64,000 bases of DNA from an uncultured Collinsella sp. (GCA_900765115.1 CAAFQK010000040.1:27805-91804); one strand, 5' to 3'; shown: positions 8,673-17,397, numbered from the stretch's first letter. Translations and numbers: made by a program. The notes: a model not told the origin generated them from the letters alone.

Positions 8673-8747
8673 CTACTCATTGGGGACAGACTTAAATGAG
8701 TACCCGCTCATTGGGTGCTCATTTAAGCCTGTCCCCAATGAGTACCC
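8673..8747. repeat. Long inverted repeat with two GGGACAG cores
   Basis: CTCATTGGGGACAGACTTAA pairs with a downstream arm holding TTTAAGCCTGTCCCCAATGAG. The loop holds further GAGTACCC and GGGTGCTC repeats. This is a larger member of the GGGACAGG element family, lying between YqeY and the ABC ATPase. Confidence 0.75.
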
Positions 8748-8751
8748 AGCC

Positions 8752-8784
8752 AAAAAAGGGGCGCGACCGCAATGGTCACGCCCC
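8752..8784 (-). terminator. Terminator of the YqeY-family gene
   Basis: GGGGCGTGACC pairs with GGTCGCGCCCC on the minus strand, followed by TTTTTT. It lies 29 bases past the stop codon at 8813. Confidence 0.88.
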
Positions 8785-8812
8785 TCAGCATCGGCTATGT
8801 GTCGGCCGGCGC

Positions 8813-9256
8813 TTACGCCAATTTTGCACCGACGATCTTTGCCGCGGCCGGCTTATCGAAGTTGCCGCCGGTGGCCTTGCCCAGAGCGCCCATGACCTGG
8901 CCCATCTGCTTCTTAGAGGTCGCGTCCAGCTCGGCGATGACCTGCTCGATCAGGGCCTCGAGCTCCTCGCCCGAAACCTGCGCGGGCAGCAGACTCTCCA
9001 GAATCTTGACCTGCTCGGTCAGGTTGTCGGTACGGTCCTGGTCGGTGCCGGCCTTGATGGACATCTCCAGCGTCTCGCTCGTCTGCTTAATCAGACGCTT
9101 GATCATGCTGTTGACGTCTTCCTCGGTCACATCACGACGCTCGTTAACCTCGATGTTCTTCACCTCGGCCTTAACCTGGCGAATGATAGACAGGCGAACC
9201 TTGTCCTTGGCCTTCATGGCCGAAATCATTTCCTTCTGCAGCTCTTCGTTGGTCAT
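8813..9256 (-). CDS. GatB/YqeY domain-containing protein
   Basis: A 147-residue soluble protein of the YqeY family, resembling the tail domain of GatB that contacts tRNA. Typical stretches are MKAKDKVRLSIIRQ near the N-terminus, the central LPAQVSGEELEALI, and the end GQVMGALGKATGGNFDKP. The ATG at 9256 has AGGAGG nine bases upstream; a TTG two codons earlier is too close to that site. It is monocistronic, with its own terminator. The exact role of YqeY proteins is unsettled. Confidence 0.92.
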   Translation of the reverse strand: MTNEELQKEMISAMKAKDKVRLSIIRQVKAEVKNIEVNERRDVTEEDVNSMIKRLIKQTSETLEMSIKAGTDQDRTDNLTEQVKILESLLPAQVSGEELEALIEQVIAELDATSKKQMGQVMGALGKATGGNFDKPAAAKIVGAKLA

Positions 9257-9310
9257 CTGCAAATCCTCCTCAATAGTGCGGGCGGCACTCGCACGAGCGC
9301 CGCCCCATGA

Positions 9311-10534
9311 TTACTCAGTCGTCGACGAATCGTCGGTCGAACTCTTGGTGACGCCCTTCAGGCTGACGTTGTACGGCACGTCCTTGGGCATGGGGTTAAC
9401 GGTGATGTCGGCGTCCTTCTTGTACTGCTCCAGCCACTCGCTGTACGCAGTGCTTGCCGCCTGCGTCTTCACCACGTTGGAGACGTACTTCTTGATGTCC
9501 TTGGGCACCTGCTTAATGTCATCGACCTGATTATCGACATGGAAGTAGTCGGTGCACTTGATGATGTGATAACCATAGGTCGACTCGACGACGTCGCTCA
9601 CATCGCCCTTGTTGAGTCCCTCGAGCGCCGCCTGGTAGCTGTCGACGAAGGTGGTGAGCTTGTCCCAGCCCACATCGCCCTTCTTCTCCTTGGAGCCGGT
9701 GTCGTCGGAATACTGCTCCACGGCGTCCTCAAAGCTCAGCTCGCCGGAGTTGATCTTGTCCAGGCACTCCTGTGCCTTGGCCTTGGCGGCGGCCTTGTCC
9801 TCGTCGGAAGCGTCGGAATCGACCTTGATCAGGATATTCGACGAACGACGGGCATCGTTGTAGTTGGACAGGTTCTCGTTGATGTAATCGACGATCTCGC
9901 TGTCTTTGGGCTTGCTGGTGGGTGCCACGGCATCCTTGAGCTTCTGCTGCGCCAGGCTCTCCTTGAGCGAATCCTTGTAGGTGTCCTCGGTGTAGCCGTA
10001 GGTCTTAAGCGTCTTCTTAAAGGTCTTGGCGCCGCCCGCGCTCTTGCACGCGTCCTTCCAAGCCTTCTCGACCTCCTCGTCCGACACCGTCACGCCGTTT
10101 CCCTTCTGCGCCTGCTGAAGCAGAATCTGCTGCGTGTAGGAGTCGATGAGCTGCTTGCGGTACTTCTTGGGCGTGAGGTCATTGTCGACCAGGTACTGCG
10201 CCCAGTCCTTGTCCTTGGTGTAGCCATAGGACGTGCGCATGCTCATAATCTGCTTGGTCACGGTGTCCTCGGTGAGGTTGGTGCCGTTGATAGTGGCAGC
10301 CACGCCACCGGTGAGCTTATAGCCCGAGCTGGCGCTTTCGGTCTGCGACATCAGGCCGGAGCACGCCATGGCCGAGACAGAGAGCAGCATCGCCAGCACG
10401 CCGATGACCACCAGGACAATCTTGACGGTCTTGGACACATAGGTCTTGCGCTGCTTCTTGCGAGAGCTGGAGGCGGCGCGGGACCGTTGCTCGGACGTCG
10501 GCGCGACCTCGGGGTTCTTTTTCTTGTTTGCCAT
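9311..10534 (-). CDS. Membrane-anchored parvulin-type peptidyl-prolyl isomerase
   Basis: A 407-residue extracytoplasmic foldase of the SurA/PrsA type. A basic cytoplasmic leader (to about residue 35) precedes a single membrane segment (36-60). A cysteine in SAMACSG might be a lipid site but does not fit the lipobox well. A SurA-like N-domain (about 70-215) is followed by a parvulin domain (about 220-345) with RRSSNILIKV, KKGDVGW and YGYHIIKCTDY. The tail is Ser/Thr/Asp-rich. It would help secreted proteins fold at the cell surface, which fits the many surface proteins nearby. It lies 54 bases upstream of yqeY and is probably cotranscribed with it. Confidence 0.9.
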   Translation of the reverse strand: MANKKKNPEVAPTSEQRSRAASSSRKKQRKTYVSKTVKIVLVVIGVLAMLLSVSAMACSGLMSQTESASSGYKLTGGVAATINGTNLTEDTVTKQIMSMRTSYGYTKDKDWAQYLVDNDLTPKKYRKQLIDSYTQQILLQQAQKGNGVTVSDEEVEKAWKDACKSAGGAKTFKKTLKTYGYTEDTYKDSLKESLAQQKLKDAVAPTSKPKDSEIVDYINENLSNYNDARRSSNILIKVDSDASDEDKAAAKAKAQECLDKINSGELSFEDAVEQYSDDTGSKEKKGDVGWDKLTTFVDSYQAALEGLNKGDVSDVVESTYGYHIIKCTDYFHVDNQVDDIKQVPKDIKKYVSNVVKTQAASTAYSEWLEQYKKDADITVNPMPKDVPYNVSLKGVTKSSTDDSSTTE

Positions 10535-10600
10535 GTTTGGCCTTTCGCATCACGAATCGAACAAACGCCATTGTGTCACAACGCAGCCCCCGCGACACAC

Positions 10601-10664
10601 CTGGTGCATGGGGGACAGGTTAATCTGCACCATTTTGGTGCAAAGGGGACAGGTCTAACTGCCA
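10601..10664. repeat. Element with two direct GGGGACAGGT copies
   Basis: GGGGACAGGT occurs at 10611-10620 and 10645-10654. Between them are GTGCA/TGCAC half-palindromes (CTGCACCATTTTGGTGCA). It lies just past the PTS gene stop and belongs to the same family as the other GGGACAGG elements. Confidence 0.7.
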
Positions 10665-10666
10665 CC

Positions 10667-11131
10667 TTAGAAGTGGCGGCGGATGGCGTCGACCATGCCC
10701 TGGGGCGTGGTCTGGCCGAGAACATCGGCTGCGGCGTCGGCGTCCATAAAGATATTCATGAGCGCCTGCAGGGCCTCGACCTGACCGCCCGGCTCGGAAA
10801 TACCCAGGTTGACGATGATCTGCGCCGGCACCGGAGCGCCCATGCCCGCCATCGCGTTAAACGTCACAGGCGCGGCAGGCTTTACCACGGCAATATAGGG
10901 CTTAGCCACAAACCCCGGGTCGGTATGCGGGATAGCGATGTTAGCCGCCGGCATGGCAAGCCCCGTGGGATAAGCGCCCTCGCGTGTGCGGACGGCGTCG
11001 AGCCAACCGGGCGCAATGTAGCCGCGCGGGGCGAGCTCGTCCTCGAGCTGCGCAAACACCTCATCCGGCGCCGCGCACTCCCAATCAAAAAACACCAGCT
11101 CAGGCGTAAACAGCGCTTCGTTATCCGCCAT
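10667..11131 (-). CDS. PTS sugar transporter subunit IIA (fructose/galactitol type)
   Basis: A 154-residue cytoplasmic EIIA domain of the fructose-mannitol/galactitol class. The phosphorylated histidine is His69 in AIPHTDPG. The ATG at 11131 follows GGAGG; a longer frame overlaps the toxin gene. No IIB, IIC or HPr genes lie beside it, so it is an orphan IIA that would work with a permease elsewhere or act as a regulator. The surrounding genes (foldase, toxin-antitoxin) give no hint of the sugar. Confidence 0.88.
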   Translation of the reverse strand: MADNEALFTPELVFFDWECAAPDEVFAQLEDELAPRGYIAPGWLDAVRTREGAYPTGLAMPAANIAIPHTDPGFVAKPYIAVVKPAAPVTFNAMAGMGAPVPAQIIVNLGISEPGGQVEALQALMNIFMDADAAADVLGQTTPQGMVDAIRRHF

Positions 11132-11196
11132 TCCGTCCTCCAAAATTGCATGAGAGCCATAATGCTCAATATGATAGCGAAACGAAACGGGCAAGA

Positions 11197-11664
11197 TCAG
11201 TTGAGAATTCCAATCAGCTCGAGAGCACGGGCAGGCGTCAGGCACACCTCAGGCATTGCCTCCAGCATGCGTCGGTCACTCGTGACCACATAGTCAACAT
11301 CCGCCGTCTCGCCCGAGGCGATGATGAGGTTGTCTTCAAGATCCGGCATACGCTTGCCAAGCATTCGTGCCATCTCGCACTCCGCCAACGAAAGCGGAGA
11401 AGCCGTTGCCACCTGCATCATATGCTCGATACAGGCCCATGATGCCGGAGCAAACGACACGTTGACTCCGTTCGCGTTCCGCCGAGCTAGACGCCGAGGC
11501 AAAATGTAGAACACATCCTTTGCCGTCGTTGGCGCGTACAGAAGGTCAATCTTTCCCGCCTCGGCAAGCTCCACCAGGTGCTTCGCTTCGTCGAATGCCC
11601 CCTCTTGCAGGTAATAATCAAGCCACACATTCGTATCCACAAGCAGGCGCTTTGCCTCGATCAT
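11197..11664 (-). CDS. PIN-domain toxin (VapC-like ribonuclease)
   Basis: A 155-residue PIN-domain protein. The first strand RLLVDTNVWLDYY carries the first acidic residue, and the later DLEDNLIIASGE and DYVVTSDRRML supply the other metal-binding acids. The fold is a Mg-dependent RNase. Its ATG overlaps the TGA of the upstream antitoxin by four bases (ATGA), which is typical of toxin-antitoxin pairs. The toxic target is unknown; VapC enzymes often cut tRNA or rRNA. Confidence 0.88.
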   Translation of the reverse strand: MIEAKRLLVDTNVWLDYYLQEGAFDEAKHLVELAEAGKIDLLYAPTTAKDVFYILPRRLARRNANGVNVSFAPASWACIEHMMQVATASPLSLAECEMARMLGKRMPDLEDNLIIASGETADVDYVVTSDRRMLEAMPEVCLTPARALELIGILN

Positions 11665-12005
11665 CGGCAATTCGCCTCCATGTCGGCAATCATCGCGTCA
11701 TACATATCATCGCATACGGCATCCCAGTCTTCCGCAGACGATTCAGCTGGCGCAAAATCCGAAGCGCTTAGCCCCAACGAGGAAAAAGCTAGCCCACACC
11801 CCTGCTCGGCAAGGCTCTTCGCGCGGGGCAGCTCACGCTTATCCGCCAGCATAAATCCCGGCAACGCTTGATGCTCGACAAGATAGGCCCAAAGCGCGCG
11901 AATGGCATCACTCGGCCCCAATCCATTGCGAGTCAGGACCGCATCGCCACCAGCCTTGAGCATAGGATCGATTCGTGTGTTGAGCTGCACCATTGCCGTA
12001 CCCAT
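11661..12005 (-). CDS. RelB/DinJ-family antitoxin
   Basis: A 114-residue antitoxin. The N-terminal VQLNTRIDPMLKAGGDAVL with LGPSDAIRALWAYLVEHQ forms a ribbon-helix-helix DNA-binding unit of the RelB/DinJ type. The acidic C-terminus (SSAEDWDAVCDDMYD) would wrap the PIN toxin. GGAAGGAG precedes the ATG. RelB-type antitoxins usually pair with RelE or YafQ toxins, so a PIN partner is a less usual combination. Confidence 0.88.
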   Translation of the reverse strand: MGTAMVQLNTRIDPMLKAGGDAVLTRNGLGPSDAIRALWAYLVEHQALPGFMLADKRELPRAKSLAEQGCGLAFSSLGLSASDFAPAESSAEDWDAVCDDMYDAMIADMEANCR

Positions 12006-12058
12006 AGCGGCTCCTTCCTACGTGCTAGCAGTATAGCAAACCTTTTAGGTCACACAAA

Positions 12059-12091
12059 AGGGCCCCGCCCGAGCACGGATGAGGCCCTGTC
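12059..12091 (-). terminator. Possible minus-strand terminator upstream of the antitoxin gene
   Basis: On the minus strand AGGGCC pairs with GGCCCT around a G/C-rich loop and is followed by TTTTGTGTG. It would insulate the toxin-antitoxin promoter from the operon to its right. Confidence 0.5.
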
Positions 12092-12208
12092 AGATTGGTA
12101 GTGTCGAGAAAGTTGATGTAGCGCCCGATCCGAAGCAAGTCGGCTTGGCTTCCAAGAACCTAGAATGCGGTTGATGCCCTATGCCGCCGACCAGCATATG
12201 AAAGACAG

Positions 12209-12240
12209 CGGGCCAAAAGCCCCATGGCTTCTAGCCCGCA
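12209..12240 (-). terminator. Possible terminator of the SPFH/zinc-ribbon operon
   Basis: GCGGGC and GCCCGC enclose a second short stem AAGCC/GGCTT; on the minus strand TGTCTTTC follows. It is 50 bases past the last small gene of the operon (stop at 12290). Confidence 0.5.
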
Positions 12241-12289
12241 GAAACATCGATGTTTCCAAATGATCGCAGCTTGTGTTTCAAGCGCTTTT

Positions 12290-12481
12290 CTACGCTACCG
12301 GCGGATGCAAATCCCAATCGGGAAAGCAGTTTGCAAAGCCTGAGAGATTTTGAGTCAAAACATTGTTCTCAGCTTGCTTCAGTCGCTCGTCCTCTTCAAA
12401 CAGACTATCGAGCTCGCTCAATGCATCGAAGTCCTGCATCGCAGCATCGTTATGGTCGAAATCAGTCACATCATCAGTCAT
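12290..12481 (-). CDS. Small acidic hypothetical protein
   Basis: A 63-residue strongly acidic protein, rich in Asp/Glu/Asn with the stretch LDSLFEEDERLKQAENNV. GGAGTG lies nine bases before the ATG, 41 bases after the stop of the coiled-coil gene, which makes it the last gene of the operon. It has no membrane segment and no recognised family. It might be a regulator or partner of the larger operon proteins, but that is a guess. Confidence 0.55.
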   Translation of the reverse strand: MTDDVTDFDHNDAAMQDFDALSELDSLFEEDERLKQAENNVLTQNLSGFANCFPDWDLHPPVA

Positions 12482-12522
12482 CTATTTCACTCCATTCATG
12501 GTTATCGAGTCAATCCTATCGG

Positions 12523-14178
12523 CTAGGCAACCTTATCGAGCTTAAGCAGGTCGCTGCGCTCGGCCGCCGCTTCCTTCGCGCTCTTCCACTGATTAAGCGC
12601 CAGATCGATCTCGGAACAGCCTTCCTGGATGCGTTTGGAGTATTTGGCCTCAATCTCTTCTGCCTCCGCAGTGCGCTGCTTGCCCGAGAGGCTCGTCTTT
12701 ACTAGACAATAGCCAGCCCCCGCAAGTAGCAGAATGCCAATAACCTGGTTTACAAACGCAAAGAAAGCTACTCCCAAAACAGCGAGGACAACGGCCGCTA
12801 TCTTGTAGCTCTTGTTGCCCTTCGCAACCCTGACATCAAGCTCAGCGAGCTCCTTTTTCTTCTCTTCACCGACATAGCGAACATAATCGCCGCGCAGCGC
12901 ATTGCCCTCATCGCCGGTAACCGCCCTGCTTGTCCATCCGTCGAAGTCAAGGGTGATCGCCTGCGGAAATTCGGGGATATCGCTCTTGCGATACCGGTTG
13001 AAACCACCGTTGATATAGGAACCCAAAAACTGAATTGCAGTCTTCTTCTTATGCACATCCACAGACGCACTCTGGTCGCGCATCGAGCGTGTCATCTGGT
13101 CGATGATGTTCATCGTCTGCTGACGCTTCTCATCGCGGCGACGATTGACGAGCTCTCGGGCGCGCTCCACGTCTCCGCCAAATGCCTTGACCGCAAGAAG
13201 ATACTCCTCCTGGCGGCGCAAATTTCGCTCCTTGGAGTCATCGGAGTTAACGAGCTCCATCAAATGCCTGTCAACCTGCTCGGCAAGCGTCCTCTCGTCA
13301 ACATCAGAAGCTCTGAGGTCGGCGAAGTCATTGGAGATGCTCTCGATTGCCTCGACTTTACCGAGATACTTATTGATGTAGTCAAACTCCTTGACCACCA
13401 CCTTGAGCGCCGGATATCTCGAGCTCATATCCTCCTCGTAGCCGGTAAAGTACTCCGCCCATGACTCTGACTGCTCATTCTCGAACTCAGGGCTCTGATT
13501 TCTGATCTGCTCGATCCAACCCGCCATATAGTCGTCGCACAGGTGCTTTTCGTCGGTTCCGAAGATGCCGTTGATATAGGCATCGATGTAGACCATCGCA
13601 TCGGCATCGATGCGGGCGGCGTTTTGCGTCGAGAAGTAGCGCGCTAGCCATTCGTAGCACGTAGCCGTGCGGTTATTACGTCTGCAGATCAGAGCCATCG
13701 CAAGCGACGTGTGCTCGTTGTCACGTTTGACAGCCTCGCGTATTGCGCGCTCTGCAAGATCTCGGTTGTTGTTGATCCATGCCGCAAGGGCAACCAGGAC
13801 AGGTGCCAGCCAGTAGTCCGGGGTAGAGATCATTAACTCCTCGGAGACCGTCGAAATCGTCGCCTTGCGCACGAGCGCTGCATCGGTTGCCTGGAGAATA
13901 CCGACCATGGTGTTTCGAACCACCGAGTAGTTGCCGAACTTCTTGTCCATCTCCTGCCGGACGCTCACGAGCTCCGTAGTCGCCTGCTCAAGTGCGGCGG
14001 TACGACGCTGCTCGAGCATCATCTCGAGAAAGTCCTTTCGGAGCTTTTTAAGGTCCTTCCGCACTTCCTCCATTTGGGATTCGACCTTATCGACCTTCGT
14101 GGTCATCTGGTCAACTTTAGTTCCAATAGCGGCGATCCTGCGCTCGATAAGGGCAGTATCTAATCCCGAATCACTCAT
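12523..14178 (-). CDS. Coiled-coil and membrane-anchored protein of the SPFH operon
   Basis: A 551-residue protein of unknown family. The N-terminus (residues 1-70) is a coiled coil (IGTKVDQMTTKVDKVESQ then RKDLKKLRKDFLEMMLEQRR). A helical repeat-like region follows (about 95-330), with AERAIREAVKRDNEHTSLAM, and resembles tetratricopeptide-type folds. Two hydrophobic segments lie near residues 470-510. The C-terminus is helical again. The ATG at 14178 follows GAAAGGTGG; a GTG three codons earlier overlaps this site. It is fourth in an operon with the SPFH gene, 72 bases after the zinc-ribbon gene. It may oligomerise at the membrane with the SPFH protein. Confidence 0.8.
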   Translation of the reverse strand: MSDSGLDTALIERRIAAIGTKVDQMTTKVDKVESQMEEVRKDLKKLRKDFLEMMLEQRRTAALEQATTELVSVRQEMDKKFGNYSVVRNTMVGILQATDAALVRKATISTVSEELMISTPDYWLAPVLVALAAWINNNRDLAERAIREAVKRDNEHTSLAMALICRRNNRTATCYEWLARYFSTQNAARIDADAMVYIDAYINGIFGTDEKHLCDDYMAGWIEQIRNQSPEFENEQSESWAEYFTGYEEDMSSRYPALKVVVKEFDYINKYLGKVEAIESISNDFADLRASDVDERTLAEQVDRHLMELVNSDDSKERNLRRQEEYLLAVKAFGGDVERARELVNRRRDEKRQQTMNIIDQMTRSMRDQSASVDVHKKKTAIQFLGSYINGGFNRYRKSDIPEFPQAITLDFDGWTSRAVTGDEGNALRGDYVRYVGEEKKKELAELDVRVAKGNKSYKIAAVVLAVLGVAFFAFVNQVIGILLLAGAGYCLVKTSLSGKQRTAEAEEIEAKYSKRIQEGCSEIDLALNQWKSAKEAAAERSDLLKLDKVA

Positions 14179-14250
14179 CTGTACCACCTTTCAGTTTGTA
14201 CCGTTTAGATCATCCAATAGCTTTAAGCGAGCAAGCGCCCGCCATCTGCT

Positions 14251-15057
14251 TTATTGAGAGGCCATGCTTCGGTATTGCTCGGACACCTGCTGATAGGCCA
14301 CAAGAAACTTCTGCTTGTATTGGCTTGCCTTCATCGAATTGACGATGCGCCCGACTGGCTCCACATAGTGTTCGAAAAAGTACGAAGTCCTTCTTCGTAA
14401 CGCAAACGAACCAGTTTTATAGGGGGACCCGGGGTTCTCTCTAATGCCCTTGAGTAGTGCGAGACACGTTTTGGGTATATTGCAGTTGGCGGCAATATCT
14501 TGATAGAAACTCTCCCGCTCTGCAGTCATAAAGTCTTCCGAAGCATACCGTGCTATGCAGAACGGGCACACAGCATCGATAAAGTTCTCAAGTCGAGACC
14601 GATCCTCCATGCTCTGCATATTGGCGACCACGAGCGATACCATCTGAATCTCAAAGTCACGCATGTTGTAGAGCGTCGACTCAAACAAGTCGATCAAGTC
14701 ACGCACTTCGTCATATTCGAGAGGGATATCTTCGGCCCTTTTAAAGAAAGCCGTCATCGAACCCGAAAGACCTTCGCAAAACTCATCGCAGTACGCAACC
14801 ATAAACTGTGCCGCCGCGTTGTCTTGCATCATATTGAGCACGTCTGCGGCAAATTTGCGGGCCTCCGGGAAGTTGCCGCCCTTAAAAAACTTGATGGCAT
14901 TGTCCTTGGCAAACGCGATTTTGCCCGTGGCCCCCAGACGCGCCCGCGAATAGTACATCTCGCGACCGCACTGGTTGCAATGAACCTTTCGAGTTGCGGG
15001 GTCAAATTCGACATCGGTGCTGCCGCAGCCCTCGCAAGTTATTCCGTTGATTTCCAA
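14251..15057 (-). CDS. Zinc-ribbon protein of the SPFH operon (YdjG-like)
   Basis: A 268-residue protein with an N-terminal zinc ribbon: CEGCGSTDVEF followed by HCNQCG, a TFIIB-like pair of CxxC knuckles. The remainder is helical, with a tetratricopeptide-like part (AIKFFKGGNFPEARKFAADV) and a second Cys pair, AVCPFCIAR, that could bind metal. No membrane segment is clear. The start is uncertain. TTG at 15057 follows GTGGGGGAAG; TTG at 15075 is the alternative. In Bacillus the ydjGHI operon also combines a zinc-ribbon protein with a membrane protein and an SPFH protein; the match here is by layout, not proven homology. Confidence 0.75.
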   Translation of the reverse strand: MEINGITCEGCGSTDVEFDPATRKVHCNQCGREMYYSRARLGATGKIAFAKDNAIKFFKGGNFPEARKFAADVLNMMQDNAAAQFMVAYCDEFCEGLSGSMTAFFKRAEDIPLEYDEVRDLIDLFESTLYNMRDFEIQMVSLVVANMQSMEDRSRLENFIDAVCPFCIARYASEDFMTAERESFYQDIAANCNIPKTCLALLKGIRENPGSPYKTGSFALRRRTSYFFEHYVEPVGRIVNSMKASQYKQKFLVAYQQVSEQYRSMASQ

Positions 15058-15111
15058 TAGCTTCCCCCACTTCAACCATCAAAGTGCCCTGGCAAAAAGC
15101 AGCACGAGCCC

Positions 15112-15813
15112 TTATTTGACAGCGGTCAGCGCCGCATTGCGCTTTTTCCAGATATTGCGCGCATCATGGACAAGGCCAACCGTAACATCTGCCGGCTCAT
15201 CGGCACTCATGGAATTCGAGACCGCCTCAAGCGCGGCGGAGAACTGTCGCTCGATCTCTTGAACATGGGGCTGCGACATGTTGGAACTAAAGGAGATGTC
15301 ATCCTTGAGCGCTTTGAGTTCGGCTTTAACCTGAGCGTCCTCCGCTACGGCAAGAAGCTGCCCCACACACAATCCGAACTGCGCCGCTTGAACCGTCTTT
15401 GCGGCGACGGCGGCAACCTTTTGGTCTGCCCGGCGGGCATAGGAGCCAAGACCCATCTGCACAAGGACAAGCACAACGAGAAGAGCAACGTTTGCGACAA
15501 CCGGGATCGTGCTGCCGCCCCACCCATACGCCACAAACGCAAAGTACGTATTGGCAAGAAGGGCAACAACAAAATAGGCGCAGCTGAATGCAATCGGCAA
15601 ATAATGGATTTCGGTCGTGCTTTTGACCGTGGACTGCTTATCGGACATGGTAGCCGAAATCGAAGCCACCGCAAAAGCCAAAACCCCAAAGCCAAGCGAC
15701 ATAGCAAAGACGATAGGGTTCATCAGCGCGTTATGGCAGACAAACATAATTACAAGCCACGCCACCAAGACGATTGCCTCGCCTAAAATGACACGTTTAA
15801 CAGAACCGTTCAT
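15112..15813 (-). CDS. Membrane protein of the SPFH operon
   Basis: A 233-residue protein with four transmembrane helices in residues 8-155. A cytoplasmic helical tail of about 80 residues follows, ending in a basic segment (NIWKKRNAALTAVK). No enzyme motif is visible. It lies 12 bases after the SPFH gene and 54 before the zinc-ribbon gene. It could be the membrane docking site of the complex, by analogy with the membrane member of ydjGHI. It is otherwise unrecognised. Confidence 0.78.
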   Translation of the reverse strand: MNGSVKRVILGEAIVLVAWLVIMFVCHNALMNPIVFAMSLGFGVLAFAVASISATMSDKQSTVKSTTEIHYLPIAFSCAYFVVALLANTYFAFVAYGWGGSTIPVVANVALLVVLVLVQMGLGSYARRADQKVAAVAAKTVQAAQFGLCVGQLLAVAEDAQVKAELKALKDDISFSSNMSQPHVQEIERQFSAALEAVSNSMSADEPADVTVGLVHDARNIWKKRNAALTAVK

Positions 15814-15825
15814 CTTTGTTTCTCC

Positions 15826-17202
15826 TTATTGGATCTTAGTTCCACAATCGGGGCAGAATTTGGTCCCTTCGGGCAACTCGGCTCCGCAGCTCGGGCACCT
15901 TGGCGAGGTCAACCGGTTCCCGCACTCAAGGCAGAACTTGGCACCGACCGGGTTAAGATGCCCACACGCCAAACACGCAACACCCTGCTCGAACTTTTGT
16001 CCGCATTCCAGGCAGAACTTAGCACCCATCGGATTAACGTTTCCGCAACTGGGACATACGGGACCGTTTTGCATACCTGCGGACGCGGAAGCCGTTCCAA
16101 CCATGGGAGCAACAGCGCCCATGGTCTGGTTGGCCAAGTTGGAGAAGCCGGCTCCAAATGCACCGCCCATGCCAACGCCCATGCCGAGTCCCATACCGGC
16201 TCCCATGAGGCCCGATGCGGCACTCCCCTCATTGCCCGCAGCACTCTCCATTACGTCCATGCCGCGCTCCTGCTGATAGTTGTAGCCTTCGCGCGCACGC
16301 TTCCTGGCAAGTGCCTCGGACTCGATGTCCATCTGGGCAGCGTTACCCTGTGCCTCGAGAATGCTCCGCTTACGCTGGATCTTCATCTCGTTGATGGCGG
16401 CAAGGTCCTCTTCGAAGGGCTTGATGCTGTTGAACGAGAAGTTATCGAGTGTGAGACCAAACTCATCGAAATAGTTAACGAGCTTGCCCTGCATCTGAGA
16501 CGAGAAGTCGCTCAGATGCGTCGCAATTTTAAGAACGGAAACCTCCTGGTCAACAATCGCCTTGGCAAGCAGGTCAGGAACATACTCAAGGATTTTTGCC
16601 CGCATAAAGGAAGTAAGTTCTTCTCGCGTATAGCGATCTCGCGTGCCCACGACCTTAACGAGGAACTTCCTCACCTGAATGGGAACCAGGCTCGAGTCAT
16701 TCTGCTCGATATGTGCGCCAAACAAACCGAAGGCGCGAACATGAACGTTGACGTCTTCCTCAGGGTCTTGGACGATGATGGGCTCGGTCGTGCCCCAGCG
16801 CAGCTCGTTCATGTAGTTAGTATTGATAAAGTACACAACGGAATGGAACGCCGAGCTACCGCCGGTAAGCGAATGGGCGGCATTGCGAAACGGGGCGAAT
16901 CGGCTGTCTCCCGTGTCGAGCTTGATCTTGCACGGACCGACAAACACGCTTACCTGAGAATCGCCGGCACCCGTAGCGTCAGTAGAACTGCCCGCCCCCA
17001 TATTGTTGGTAAAAACGGCAATCTGCGATTGCGCAACCTGAAGATAGGACCCGTTGGGAAAATCCTCGTAGGGATAGCGGAATGAGACAAGCGAGGCATC
17101 TTCGTCGTTGCCAGGCTCCCATTTGATATTGTCGACAGAAAAGGCACCGAGAATTCCGCTGTGCTTTTCTTCCTTTTCGTTATCGCTATGGAACAGTGAC
17201 AT
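15826..17202 (-). CDS. SPFH-domain protein with three C-terminal zinc ribbons (YdjI-like)
   Basis: A 458-residue protein, first in its operon. Residues 30-285 form an SPFH/Band-7 type domain of the kind annotated as virion-core-like in Bacillus YdjI (FRYPYEDFPNGSYLQVAQSQ, VRAFGLFGAHI, LTLDNFSFNSI). A Gly/Met/Ala-rich hinge at about 330-365 follows. The end holds three zinc ribbons (CPSCGNVNPMGAKFCLECG and two more of the same spacing). The ATG at 17202 follows GAAAGGAATCAGC. SPFH proteins build membrane-associated rings; the Bacillus protein helps recruit PspA to stressed membranes. No pspA lies in this window. Confidence 0.88.
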   Translation of the reverse strand: MSLFHSDNEKEEKHSGILGAFSVDNIKWEPGNDEDASLVSFRYPYEDFPNGSYLQVAQSQIAVFTNNMGAGSSTDATGAGDSQVSVFVGPCKIKLDTGDSRFAPFRNAAHSLTGGSSAFHSVVYFINTNYMNELRWGTTEPIIVQDPEEDVNVHVRAFGLFGAHIEQNDSSLVPIQVRKFLVKVVGTRDRYTREELTSFMRAKILEYVPDLLAKAIVDQEVSVLKIATHLSDFSSQMQGKLVNYFDEFGLTLDNFSFNSIKPFEEDLAAINEMKIQRKRSILEAQGNAAQMDIESEALARKRAREGYNYQQERGMDVMESAAGNEGSAASGLMGAGMGLGMGVGMGGAFGAGFSNLANQTMGAVAPMVGTASASAGMQNGPVCPSCGNVNPMGAKFCLECGQKFEQGVACLACGHLNPVGAKFCLECGNRLTSPRCPSCGAELPEGTKFCPDCGTKIQ

Positions 17203-17324
17203 GCTGATTCCTTTCGTTAATCCCAAACCACGCGTTCCGCGTGTCTAATAAATTGCGAACTGCCGAGTCGACAGGCGCATCGAAAGCCTGTGCGCCTCAA
17301 TCTGTCCCCAACTTAGCTTGGCTA

Positions 17325-17330
17325 ATTATA
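17325..17330 (-). promoter_or_regulatory. Candidate -10 box of the SPFH operon
   Basis: A perfect TATAAT on the minus strand lies 123 bases before the SPFH start, within the near-palindrome GGCTAATTATAGCC (17320-17333). The -35 is poor (GCTAAA at 17 bases), suggesting help from an activator. A GGGGACAG motif lies just downstream in the leader. Confidence 0.45.
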
Positions 17331-17397
17331 GCCCTCAAGTCATCTCATTTAGCCACCCCCGATGAGCGGTAATAATGTCGCACCTTTGGTCAACTGA

